This document shows positions 26,068 through 33,728 of a stretch of DNA of 53,935 nt, piece after piece. Position 1 is the stretch's first letter. Each line of letters begins with the position of its first letter. A model generated the notes under the pieces. The model did no database searches, was not told where the DNA came from, and saw only the letters and a list, made by a program, of their open reading frames with translations. Source of the DNA: Amycolatopsis keratiniphila subsp. keratiniphila (GTDB lineage Bacteria; Actinomycetota; Actinomycetes; Mycobacteriales; Pseudonocardiaceae); the NCBI RefSeq assembly GCF_001620365.2, contig NZ_LQMT02000012.1, positions 148,108-202,042 of the forward strand. Reading direction: 5' to 3'. Both the position numbers and the translations under genes were made by a program.

Positions 26068-26421
26068 ATGAGCGAGGTGAGTACCGCCAAACCCCGGTTC
26101 GATCTGAGCGGGTTCGCGGTCGCGCCGGAGCTGGCCGCCGACGCCCACGTGAAGATCTCCGCCCTGCAAGACGTGGTCGGCCAGATGGTCCGCGAGGCCA
26201 AGGTCCTCGGCCGCACGGTTCCCCTCGGCGGGGGATACGCGGACGAGGTCGGCAAGTTCATGGCGCAGTACGGGATCGGCGCCGAAGGCTCCGCGGTCGA
26301 GGCGCTCACCGCCTTCGGCAAGGAACTCGAGGCGCTCAAGAACCGGATCGAGAAGGCGCTGGCGAAGTACACCCGACAGGATGAACAAGCGGCGGCGGAC
26401 GTGGACTGTGTCGGCGGCTGA
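26068..26421 (+). CDS. Small helical protein with a T7SS-type YxxxD C-terminal motif
   Basis: 117 residues, predicted mostly alpha-helical without a membrane segment. KYTRQDEQAA gives Tyr101-x3-Asp105, the Y-x3-D/E pattern that follows the helical hairpin in type VII secretion substrates. No WxG turn is obvious; GGGYADEVG near 52-60 may form the bend. It starts the cassette; GGAGAGG lies 10 nt ahead of the ATG. A secreted substrate or chaperone-bound partner is inferred from the motif and neighbours. Confidence 0.7.
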   Translation: MSEVSTAKPRFDLSGFAVAPELAADAHVKISALQDVVGQMVREAKVLGRTVPLGGGYADEVGKFMAQYGIGAEGSAVEALTAFGKELEALKNRIEKALAKYTRQDEQAAADVDCVGG

Positions 26422-26425
26422 TCCC

Positions 26426-26959
26426 ATGAAGTCCCGCCTGGTCGCGCTCGGCCTCCTCGTCGTCCTCGCGGTGTCCGCCTGCGGGCAAGGGGCCGCGGGG
26501 CAGGCGCGGATGCCGGCCGCCGACGGTCCGGCTCCAGCGCCCTCGTCCTCGGCGCCCGCGCCGGATCGCGGCGTTGATCCGTGCACGCTGCTCGACCCGA
26601 ACGACCGGTCGACGGCGGGGATCAACGTGCTCGGCGTCGCGAAGGAGATCAACGGCGCCCGCGCCTGCGACTGGACGGTGCCCGCGACCTTCGGCGTCAC
26701 CATCACCGTGGACGAGAAGAACGGCCTGGCCGATCTCGAGGTCGCGCGCAAGACCGCCACCAAGACCGAGGTCGGCGGCCGGGAGGCGCTCAAGGTCGCC
26801 GACAAGAAGGCCGCCGACGGGACCTGCGCGGTCCTGCTCGGCATGGGGGAGAAGGCGAGCGTCCAGATCGACGTGAGCAACACGAACTTCACCGACACCC
26901 CGCTCGCCTGCGAGCGCGCGGTGACGGTGGCGGGATTGGCCGAACCCAAGCTGCCTTAG
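26426..26959 (+). CDS. DUF3558-like lipoprotein
   Basis: 177 residues. A lipoprotein signal peptide with lipobox VSAC (Cys19) is followed by a Pro/Ser/Ala linker and a folded domain beginning VDPCTLLDPND, with paired cysteines (ACDWTV, GTCAVL, LACERAV) as in DUF3558. The ATG at 26426 puts the lipobox at the right distance; the longer frame from 26381 overlaps the upstream gene. It is probably anchored outside the membrane. DUF3558 lipoproteins often accompany ESX-type genes in Amycolatopsis and relatives. Confidence 0.82.
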   Translation: MKSRLVALGLLVVLAVSACGQGAAGQARMPAADGPAPAPSSSAPAPDRGVDPCTLLDPNDRSTAGINVLGVAKEINGARACDWTVPATFGVTITVDEKNGLADLEVARKTATKTEVGGREALKVADKKAADGTCAVLLGMGEKASVQIDVSNTNFTDTPLACERAVTVAGLAEPKLP

Positions 26960-26967
26960 GAGAAACA

Positions 26968-27546
26968 GTGCCTGAAGGAGAGACGCCGGGACGCGAGGTC
27001 CCGGTCGCGGCCACGCGATACGAGGCGTACAGCCACGAGGCGCTGGCCGCCGAGGTCGAAGCGGGTAACGACCCCGAGACCGCGGGCGGCATCGGCGCCG
27101 GCTGGGAAGCGCTCGCGCGGCGTATGCAGGACGCGACGTCCGAACTGGCCGGGCTGATCGGCAGCAGCGAAGAGAACTGGCGCGGGGAAGCGGGCGACGC
27201 GCTGCGCGGGGTGCTGACCACGGCGTCCGGCTGGCTGGCCTGGTCCGCCGACCTCTCGTCCTCGCTCGGGAAGGCCGTGTCCGGGCAGGCCGAGGCGGCG
27301 GCGCGGGCCCGTGCCGACATGCCGCCGCCGGTGCACTACGACCCGGGCGCGATGATCCGCGGCGCCGCGGCGGGCGGGAACCTCGCGTTCCTGGCCGCGC
27401 TCGCCGACGAGATGGAGGCCAAGCACGCGGAAGCCGAGGAGGCCCGCCGCAAGGCCGTCGACGTCATGAACACCCGCGATGCCTCACTGCGTTCGCTGAC
27501 CCCGCGGGTCTCCTTCGGGAAGCCGCCCGAGCTGGGGCGGTCTTGA
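26968..27546 (+). CDS. WxG / PPE-like T7SS substrate candidate
   Basis: 192 residues, helical. WEALARRMQDATSELAGLI and ENWRGEAGDALRGVLTTASGWLAWSADL give two long helices with W71-R-G73 at the bend, like PPE and WXG100-superfamily proteins. The C-terminal half has another helix pair (FLAALADEMEAKHAEAEEARRKAVDVM). The start is GTG 26968 with TAGGAG upstream. The following EspG-like gene is the chaperone type that binds PPE proteins, which supports this call. Confidence 0.75.
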   Translation: MPEGETPGREVPVAATRYEAYSHEALAAEVEAGNDPETAGGIGAGWEALARRMQDATSELAGLIGSSEENWRGEAGDALRGVLTTASGWLAWSADLSSSLGKAVSGQAEAAARARADMPPPVHYDPGAMIRGAAAGGNLAFLAALADEMEAKHAEAEEARRKAVDVMNTRDASLRSLTPRVSFGKPPELGRS

Positions 27547-28295
27547 TCCGCGTTTCCGCGTCGGCGTTCGACGTCCTCTGGTCCGATCTGGGCCACGCGG
27601 CCCCGCCATGGCCGCTGTCCGTGCGCAGTGTCGGCGTCACGGAAGCGGAACGCGCCGAGATCCGCGACGCGGTCTACGAAAACCTCGCCGAACGAGGCCT
27701 TTATGACGGGGACCGGCTCGACGCCGCCTTGGAAGCGCGGCTGGACCTGCTCGCGCGAGCCGAGGTCTACGTCGAATGCGAGGCGCTGGCCGACATGACG
27801 GCTCAGGCCCCGTTCCGCGCGGTCGCGGCCGCGCGAGGGCGGCACGGCGTGCTGGCCACACAGCCCGAGCAGACCATCGCGCTCTCCGGGATCGGCGACG
27901 GCGAGGTGTTCGCGGCGATCGTCGACGTCCTGCCGGAACTGCGGCCGGGCCCGGGTTACGGCATCAGCCTGCCCGCGGCGCGCTTCGGCGACGCGCTGGA
28001 GGATCCGGTGTTCGGCGACGGCGGGCGATCGTCGGCTTCGGACAGTCAGCTGCGCGAGGTGCTCGCGATCCAGGCTCGGCCCGTCTACAGCGCGGGGCAG
28101 TTCACCGTGCGGACCCGCGACCGCGACGGCCGGGCGCACCGGGCCGGTGGGCTGACCTGGTTCGACACCGACGTCGGCGCGTACTGCGCGGCGCGGACCG
28201 AGGGGCGCGGCGGGCAGGCGTGGGTGAATGTGTCCCCTGTGGACGGTCCCCGGCTGGCCGCGCGGCTGGCCTCGTTGCTGGACCCGGACCGCTAG
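27543..28295 (+). CDS. EspG-family ESX secretion-associated protein
   Basis: 250 residues. It begins with TTG overlapping the previous stop (TTGA). The plan fits EspG: an N-terminal strand (VSASAFDVLWSDLG), a central basic segment (RAVAAARGRHGVLATQPEQTIALSG) and a C-terminal RAGGLTWFDTDVGAYC segment. EspG binds PPE-type substrates in the cytosol and hands them to an ESX machine. No ESX core gene is in the window, so the export route is unknown. Confidence 0.8.
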   Translation: MIRVSASAFDVLWSDLGHAAPPWPLSVRSVGVTEAERAEIRDAVYENLAERGLYDGDRLDAALEARLDLLARAEVYVECEALADMTAQAPFRAVAAARGRHGVLATQPEQTIALSGIGDGEVFAAIVDVLPELRPGPGYGISLPAARFGDALEDPVFGDGGRSSASDSQLREVLAIQARPVYSAGQFTVRTRDRDGRAHRAGGLTWFDTDVGAYCAARTEGRGGQAWVNVSPVDGPRLAARLASLLDPDR

Positions 28296-28346
28296 GTTGT
28301 GACGAGTCGAAAGCCTGAGGGGGCCTTCGGGAATGGGGGTTTCGGA

Positions 28347-28865
28347 ATGACCGTGCCGTTCGGTGGTCAAGTGCGGGATCCGCGGGAGTGGATGCGTGAA
28401 CAAGAGCGGCGCAGCGCCGCCCTGCTCGCCAAGGCGGAGCAGGCGAAGGCCGATCTGGAGAACAACGTCGTCACGCTGAGCAGCCCGGATCGGCTGGTGA
28501 CCGTGACGGTCAACCCCGGTGGGGGACTGACGTCGCTCTCGTTGTCACCGCAGGCGCAGGAACGGCCGCCTGCCCAGCTTGCGTCGCTGATCATGAGCAC
28601 TTACCGCAAGGCGACGACGCGGGCGGCCGACCGGACGCTGGAGATCATGGCCGGGCTGACCGGCCAAGACTCCGAAGCGGTGGATTTCATCAAGAGCACC
28701 CTGCCGCCGCGGGAAGAAACGCAGCCCGCTCCGGAATCGGACGATTCCGCACGCTTCGGCGTCCCGGCCGAACCGCCGCCCGCCAAACCCCGGCCACCCC
28801 GTCCTGTGTCCGATGAGGATGACGGCGAGGACTTCCAGCACGTCGACTGGACCGGCCGCTCGTGA
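28347..28865 (+). CDS. YbaB/EbfC family protein
   Basis: 172 residues from the ATG at 28347, which follows GGGGG at 7 nt; a GTG at 28299 would add 16 residues. An N-terminal coiled helix (EWMREQERRSAALLAKAEQAKADLENN) precedes a small beta sheet (VTLSSPDRLVTVTVNPGGGLTSLSLS), as in YbaB/EbfC nucleoid-associated proteins, and an acidic/Pro-rich tail. YbaB-like proteins are frequent members of actinobacterial T7SS-like cassettes, where they may not act on DNA. Confidence 0.8.
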   Translation: MTVPFGGQVRDPREWMREQERRSAALLAKAEQAKADLENNVVTLSSPDRLVTVTVNPGGGLTSLSLSPQAQERPPAQLASLIMSTYRKATTRAADRTLEIMAGLTGQDSEAVDFIKSTLPPREETQPAPESDDSARFGVPAEPPPAKPRPPRPVSDEDDGEDFQHVDWTGRS

Positions 28866-29185
28866 GCGGGCCGGGATACGGCGTCTCGCCCGAGCGTCTC
28901 AAAGCGCACGCGGACCAGATCTCCGACCTTGCCGACCGCATCCGCGGCGCGGCCTCTGCTGCGAACCAGGTCGGGATGGGTGGCTTCCAGGGCTATGGCC
29001 TGCTGTGCGCGGTGCCCGTCGGCGGGGTCCTGCAGCTGGCCCAGGGCGACGCGGACGAGCTGATGACCAGCGCGGCGAATCTCGGCGACGCGTTGTCCGA
29101 CGCGCTGAGGAAGGCGGCCACGGACTACACGAAGGTCGACGACGACGCGGCGCAGCTCAGCCGGGACCTGGGGAAGAAGCTGTGA
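28862..29185 (+). CDS. EspC-like / DUF2580 type VII secretion target
   Basis: 107 residues. VSPERLKAHADQISDLADRIRGAASAANQ begins a helical hairpin typical of the EspC/DUF2580 group, and the C-terminus holds ATDYTKVDDDAAQL with Tyr89-x3-Asp93, the type VII export motif. Start GTG overlaps the YbaB-like stop by 4 nt and its own stop overlaps the next gene by 4 nt. Confidence 0.8.
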   Translation: MSGPGYGVSPERLKAHADQISDLADRIRGAASAANQVGMGGFQGYGLLCAVPVGGVLQLAQGDADELMTSAANLGDALSDALRKAATDYTKVDDDAAQLSRDLGKKL

Positions 29186-30240
29186 GCGAAGACCTGATCG
29201 CGAAGAAGGAGGACAAGTCCGAGCCGTTCAAGGGTGGGGGCGTTTTCGACAGCGGTTCGAGCATGGTCGGTGACATCTTCAAGGGGGCGAAGGGCGAAGA
29301 TCTCGACGCGTTCGCGGTCGCGATGGACGGGGTCTCCTTCGGACTGGACGTCCTTTCGATGGTCCTGAACCCGCTCGGTGAGCTGGTGAAGGCCGGCGTC
29401 GGCTGGCTGATGGAGAATCTCGACTTCATCCGCGAACCGCTGGAGATCTTGACGGGTGATCCCGATCTGGTCCAGCAGGCGGCGCAGACCTGGAACAACA
29501 TCGCCGCCGAGCTCGAAGCCGTGGCCGGTGACTACGAGGGCGCGCTCTCCACGACGTCCGGCTGGGATGGCGACGCGGCCATCGCCTACCGCAGTATCGC
29601 ACTGCAATACACGCAGTCGCTGCGTGACGTCGCAGCCGAAGCGAAAGACTCGGCGCAATGGATCACGACCGGCGGCATGGTGGTGGCCACCGCGCGGGCA
29701 CTGATCTTCGACATCATCGCGACCTTCATCAGCGATGTGATCACCCGTGCGCTGCTCGCGCTCGCGTCGTCGTGGTTCACCTTGGGTGGCTCGGTGGCGG
29801 CCTTCACCGCGAGCGTCTTCGCCGACGCCGTGAAGGTGATGGCGAAGATCCAGAAGAAGCTCGGCAAACTGCTCGCCGCGATCCAAAGGTTCGTGAAACG
29901 GTTCGAAGGATCGAGTGGGCGTGCCCGCGAGGCGGCGCGGGCGCTGGGCCGGAAGTCTTCCGAACTGGGGCGGGAGGCGAACAAGGCGATCAAGTCGAGC
30001 GACAAGGCACTGGACGGTCTCCAAGGCGACAACCTCAAGTACCTGCGTGGCGCGAAAGACCGCATGGAGAACACGACGTTGGGCAAGATCGCCGACAACA
30101 CCGGCATCAAGGTCGCCAAAGAAGCGGGAAAGGCGGCCGCCGCGGACTTCAACCAGTACAGTGGCGGCTCTTCCGAACGCGGCCGGATCACACCGTCCGC
30201 CAGTGGCCGGATCAGCGGCTCGCTCGACGACGATGACTGA
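29182..30240 (+). CDS. WXG-superfamily protein with hydrophobic centre and basic helical C-terminus
   Basis: 352 residues. Residues 90-165 form a WXG100-like hairpin with W128-D-G130 (TTSGWDGDAAIAYRS). Hydrophobic stretches at about 170-210 could be membrane helices (MVVATARALIFDIIATF; LLALASSWFTLGGSVAAF). The rest is Lys/Arg-rich helix (KKLGKLLAAIQRFVKRFEG) ending SLDDDD. This resembles the carrier part of large WXG effectors, but no known toxin domain can be recognised at the C-terminus. It could be a pore-forming or scaffold protein. Confidence 0.65.
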   Translation: MSEDLIAKKEDKSEPFKGGGVFDSGSSMVGDIFKGAKGEDLDAFAVAMDGVSFGLDVLSMVLNPLGELVKAGVGWLMENLDFIREPLEILTGDPDLVQQAAQTWNNIAAELEAVAGDYEGALSTTSGWDGDAAIAYRSIALQYTQSLRDVAAEAKDSAQWITTGGMVVATARALIFDIIATFISDVITRALLALASSWFTLGGSVAAFTASVFADAVKVMAKIQKKLGKLLAAIQRFVKRFEGSSGRAREAARALGRKSSELGREANKAIKSSDKALDGLQGDNLKYLRGAKDRMENTTLGKIADNTGIKVAKEAGKAAAADFNQYSGGSSERGRITPSASGRISGSLDDDD

Positions 30241-30811
30241 TCGCTCGGCGAGTACCGGCCGGACGCGGTGGTGGCCCCGGGGCGTGATGGGCGCCGTCGG
30301 CGTGATCCTCACGGTGTGGTCGATGTTCTCCCTGCAGTGGGTGGTCGGGTTCGAGCCCTGGGGCACGCTCACCCGAGCCGGTACCGCTCAGGTCGAGCGA
30401 TGCGAGCGGAACGCGATCCACCTGTGGATGACGTACTCGTGCGAGGCGGAAGTCCGGTGGCACAACGTTCCCGAGGGTGGAGAACAGGTCTCCGCCACGG
30501 TGATCACCTCCATTTCGGCACTTTCGGGCAGCGTGCCGGTGGAGGAGTACAAGTACCGGAAGAAGAACAGCTCACGAGGCGGGTCTTCAGTGGTCCCGGT
30601 CGACCGGCCGATGTGGCCGGTGGCCGACGGCTGGTGGATCCTTCTCGTCTTCGTCAGCGTGATCCCCGGCTGGGTCGCGGGGTTCTGGGTGGGCGGCCGT
30701 CTCGGCAGGCTCCTGCCCGAACCGACCGGGCAACCCAAGGATTGGCGCGGTGTCAGCCGTCGGGCCGCGTCGGGGATGAACGGCCGCCGCCGCAAGCGCG
30801 GCCGCCGCTGA
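30233..30811 (+). CDS. Two-helix membrane protein of unknown function (DUF6346-like)
   Basis: 192 residues. The ATG overlaps the preceding stop by 8 nt. Membrane helices at about 13-38 (GVMGAVGVILTVWSMFSLQWVVGF) and 133-158, with a beta-rich extracytoplasmic loop between them containing a Cys pair (ERCERNAIHLW and YSCEAEVRW), likely a disulfide. The tail is basic (MNGRRRKRGRR). I believe Amycolatopsis proteins of this sort carry the DUF6346 label, but the match was not checked. As the last gene of the cassette it could be an immunity or anchoring protein. Confidence 0.7.
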   Translation: MTDRSASTGRTRWWPRGVMGAVGVILTVWSMFSLQWVVGFEPWGTLTRAGTAQVERCERNAIHLWMTYSCEAEVRWHNVPEGGEQVSATVITSISALSGSVPVEEYKYRKKNSSRGGSSVVPVDRPMWPVADGWWILLVFVSVIPGWVAGFWVGGRLGRLLPEPTGQPKDWRGVSRRAASGMNGRRRKRGRR

Positions 30812-30840
30812 CCTACGTTCTGCCGGTGCGCGGGTGACGC

Positions 30841-30975
30841 TTTCGCATGACTGGACGGACGACACACGTGATTGGAGGGACGACACGCGTGATCCGGCGG
30901 ACGGCTCTCGGCGAAACCCGGCCGCGCTCGTGTCATCCATCCAATCACGCGTGTCGTCCGGTCGGTCACGTGACA
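30841..30975. repeat. Family B array 2: 21-nt units with inverted halves
   Basis: Forward units at 30841-30861, 30862-30882 and 30883-30903 (core ACACGCGTGATC, ending GGACG), a degenerate fourth at 30904-30924, a 9-nt centre (30925-30933), and reverse units at 30934-30954 and 30955-30975. Period is 21 nt throughout. The following 30976-31320 holds no gene; runs of CCCAC spaced by 10-12 nt occur at 31105-31131. Confidence 0.8.
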
Positions 30976-31323
30976 TCGCCCGGTGCTGTCCTCGTGAGTG
31001 GTCAGAACCCGAATCGCCGAGCCCACGGGAGCCAAGACGGCCGTCCTTTGTCGACCCCGATCATGGGATGACCCGACGCCACCCTCCACTGTGTCCTTCG
31101 GGCGTCCCACCCGTCCCCACCGGATTCCCCACTTTCACCCCCATATCGCCCCACAACAGGGTTCCGGCGGCCGATATCCGGACGTGTCAGGCATGGATGA
31201 GGTTGCTTCGATACCCGCCCAGGGGGATCTTGGCCACCGTCCCCCACCGAGCCCCCACCAGGCCCTACCTGGCTGACCAGCGAAAACGCCTGACACGACG
31301 GAGTGGTGGCGGCTTTTGCCGCG

Positions 31324-31365
31324 TTGACTGTGGTGAAAAGTGGGGTACGGTGGTGCGCAGTGGGG
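31324..31365 (+). promoter_or_regulatory. mraZ promoter overlapped by four MraZ boxes at 10-bp spacing
   Basis: TTGACT (31324-31329), 16 nt, TACGGT (31346-31351) form a housekeeping promoter. Across it TGGTG, TGGGG, TGGTG, TGGGG start at 31331, 31341, 31351 and 31361, exactly one helical turn apart. MraZ is known to bind TGG(G/T)G-type direct repeats with 5-nt spacers in front of its own operon, so this is almost surely the autoregulatory site. Confidence 0.88.
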
Positions 31366-31429
31366 CAGAAGGGAGCCCCGTGGCCGGGCTTGGTTGTTCG
31401 CAGCCAGGATCGGTAGGGAGGTGGAGCCG

Positions 31430-31861
31430 GTGTTCCTCGGCACCCACACCCCGAAACTGGATGACAAGGGGCGGCTCACGCTGCCCGCGAAGTTCCGCGA
31501 CGCGCTCGCCGGTGGGCTGATGGTCACCAAGGGACAGGACCACTGTCTCTTCGTCTTTCCCCGGGCCGAGTTCGAGCAGATGGCGAGGAAGGTCGCCGAC
31601 GCCCCGTTCACGAACGAGGCGGTCCGGGCCTATCAGCGTTATCTCTTCGCCGGGACGGACGAACAACGCCCGGACGGGCAAGGACGTATCGCGATCGCGT
31701 CCGAGCTCCGGCGCTACGCCGGGTTGAACAAGGAGTGCGTGGTGATCGGGGCGATCACCAGGCTGGAGATCTGGGACGCCCAAGCGTGGCAGGGCTACCT
31801 GGACGAACACGAGGACAGCTACGCGAAGGCTCGAGAGGAAGTTCTGCCGGGCGTCTTCTAG
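31430..31861 (+). CDS. mraZ: Transcriptional regulator MraZ
   Basis: 143 residues, the standard actinobacterial length. It has two SpoVT-AbrB half-domains: [23 protein letters not shown] (2-24) and [31 protein letters not shown] (about 85-118). MraZ is a ring-forming DNA-binding protein that controls the mra operon. GTG 31430 is preceded by GGGAGG at 8 nt; an earlier GTG at 31421 lies inside that site. Confidence 0.95.
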   Translation: MFLGTHTPKLDDKGRLTLPAKFRDALAGGLMVTKGQDHCLFVFPRAEFEQMARKVADAPFTNEAVRAYQRYLFAGTDEQRPDGQGRIAIASELRRYAGLNKECVVIGAITRLEIWDAQAWQGYLDEHEDSYAKAREEVLPGVF

Positions 31862-31935
31862 ACGTGGCCGAGGAAGCACCCACGCCGTCGGGGGGCGCGG
31901 GTTCACGCTTCGGGCACGCCGGGAACCGTCCACAC

Positions 31936-32028
31936 GGATGCCGTGAGGCCTCTGTCCGCTCAGTGGCCCTGGTACACCTTCCCCGGTACCAGGTCAGCAG
32001 GCGGGCGGACAGGGACCTGACGGCATCC
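31936..32028 (+). promoter_or_regulatory. Long nested hairpin in the rsmH leader
   Basis: Three perfect nested stems: GGATGCCGT (31936-31944) with ACGGCATCC (32020-32028); CTGTCCGC (31952-31959) with GCGGACAG (32005-32012); CCTGGTAC (31968-31975) with GTACCAGG (31986-31993). The stretch between the first two stems also pairs mostly. It fills the 203-nt mraZ-rsmH gap, otherwise free of genes. Confidence 0.65.
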
Positions 32029-32064
32029 GGCATCTTCCCCGGCACTACAGGAAAGGGGGAAGAC

Positions 32065-33024
32065 ATGGCAGACGAACACGAGCACGTCCCGGTGCTGCTG
32101 GAGCGCATCGTCGAACTGTTCGTGCCGGTCTTCTCCGACCGCGAGGCCGTGCTGGTCGACGCGACCGTCGGGCTCGGCGGTCATTCCGACGCGCTGCTCA
32201 CCGCGTTCCCCTCGTTGCGCCTGGTCGCCCTCGACCGTGACCCCAACGCGCTGGAACTTTCCGCGAAACGGCTTGCGCGGCACGGTGATCGTGTCGATTT
32301 CGTGCACGCCGTCTACGACGAGATGCCGTCCGCGCTGGCGGGCCTCGGTCTGTCCAGAGTGGACGGAATCCTGTTCGACCTCGGGGTCTCCTCGATGCAG
32401 CTCGACCGTGCCGAGCGCGGATTCGCCTACTCCAAGGACTCCCCGCTCGACATGCGGATGGACCCGACCACCGGGTTCACCGCGGCCGACGTGCTCAACA
32501 CCTACGCCCCCGGCGAGCTGATCCGGATCCTGCGCGACTACGGCGAGGAACGCTTCGCCCAGCGGATCGTCAAAGCCGTTGTGGCGGAACGGGAGAAGGA
32601 ACCCTTCACGCGCAGCGGGCGGCTGGTGGAACTGCTGTACGACGCCGTCCCCGCGGCGAGCAGGCGCACCGGCGGGCATCCGGCGAAGCGCACCTTCCAG
32701 GCGTTGCGGATCGAGGTCAACGGCGAACTGGAGGTGCTGCGGCGCGCGATGCCGAGGGCGCTGTCCTGCCTCGCCGTCGGCGGCCGCATCGTCGTGGAGT
32801 CCTATCAGTCCCTCGAAGACAGGCTGGTCAAGCAGGCCTTCGCGGAACTGGCGAAATCCCGGACGCCGGAAGGGCTTCCGGTGGAACTGCCGGGCCACGG
32901 CCCGGAACTGAAACTGCTCACCAGAGGGGCCGAGAAGGCCGGCGAGGCGGAGACCGAACAGAACACGCGGGCCGCCTCCGTGCGGCTACGGGCCGCCGAA
33001 CGGATCGGAGACCGAGCACGATGA
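32065..33024 (+). CDS. rsmH: 16S rRNA (cytosine-1402-N4) methyltransferase
   Basis: 319 residues (also called MraW). SAM motif [11 protein letters not shown] at 31-41, HVPVLL at the N-terminus, [11 protein letters not shown] and DMRMD in the middle, [18 protein letters not shown] and the C-terminal [12 protein letters not shown] are all family landmarks. It methylates the ribosomal P-site base C1402. The ATG at 32065 has GGAAAGGGGGAAG upstream. Its stop overlaps ftsL (ATGA). Confidence 0.95.
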   Translation: MADEHEHVPVLLERIVELFVPVFSDREAVLVDATVGLGGHSDALLTAFPSLRLVALDRDPNALELSAKRLARHGDRVDFVHAVYDEMPSALAGLGLSRVDGILFDLGVSSMQLDRAERGFAYSKDSPLDMRMDPTTGFTAADVLNTYAPGELIRILRDYGEERFAQRIVKAVVAEREKEPFTRSGRLVELLYDAVPAASRRTGGHPAKRTFQALRIEVNGELEVLRRAMPRALSCLAVGGRIVVESYQSLEDRLVKQAFAELAKSRTPEGLPVELPGHGPELKLLTRGAEKAGEAETEQNTRAASVRLRAAERIGDRAR

Positions 33025-33728
33025 CCGCTCCCGCGAAGTCCCGCGGCCGCCGGACACCGCCGCCCGGACGGCGTGCCCGTGCGGCCGCCACGGCCGACCA
33101 GGCACCCGACACCACCGAGACCACGACGTCCCGCGCCTCCCGTGGCCGGACGTCGGCGGCCGAGCGTGCCTACGCCCGCCGTGCCCAGCGCGCCGACCTG
33201 CTGCAGCGAGACCAGCAGCGCAACCGTCCCGACGCGGAAGGCGGCGCGGGCAAGGAAGAGCCGAAGAAGAAGCTCAAGCTGCGCTGGCCGCGTTCGCGCG
33301 CGTCGTTCGTGCTGATGATGATGGGCATGCTGGCCGTCGGCGTGGCGTGCACGCTGTGGCTGACCACGCAGGCCATCGCCGATTCGTACCGGCTCGAACA
33401 GCTCCGCACGACCAATGCCGGGCTCGCCGAGGCGAAGGAGCGGCTGCAGCGCGAGGTCGCGAAGGCCGAGTCGCCCGCTTCGCTGGCGCCCAAGGCCAGG
33501 GAACTGGGCATGGTGCCCGGCGGCGACCCCGCGCATATCGTGGTCGGCCCGGATGGACAGTCCACTGTGGTCGGTGAGCCGAAGAAGGCCGAAGCCGAGG
33601 CGCCCGCCGCCCCGGCCGAATCGACGGCGCCTCCGCCCGCCGAGGGCACGCAGCAGGGCACGCCGTACGAGGGCGACCAGCCCGCGGTGCCCCAGGAGAA
33701 CACGGCCCCGGCGCAGGGAGGTCAGTGA
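33021..33728 (+). CDS. ftsL: FtsL-like cell division protein
   Basis: 235 residues. Long basic, Ala/Arg-rich cytoplasmic N-terminus (1-92), one membrane helix (about 95-117), a short coiled coil [24 protein letters not shown] and [17 protein letters not shown], the usual FtsL ending, followed by a 60-residue Pro/Glu/Ala tail. It recruits FtsQ/FtsB and activates FtsW-FtsI at the septum. Place between rsmH and ftsI confirms the call. Confidence 0.85.
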   Translation: MTAPAKSRGRRTPPPGRRARAAATADQAPDTTETTTSRASRGRTSAAERAYARRAQRADLLQRDQQRNRPDAEGGAGKEEPKKKLKLRWPRSRASFVLMMMGMLAVGVACTLWLTTQAIADSYRLEQLRTTNAGLAEAKERLQREVAKAESPASLAPKARELGMVPGGDPAHIVVGPDGQSTVVGEPKKAEAEAPAAPAESTAPPPAEGTQQGTPYEGDQPAVPQENTAPAQGGQ

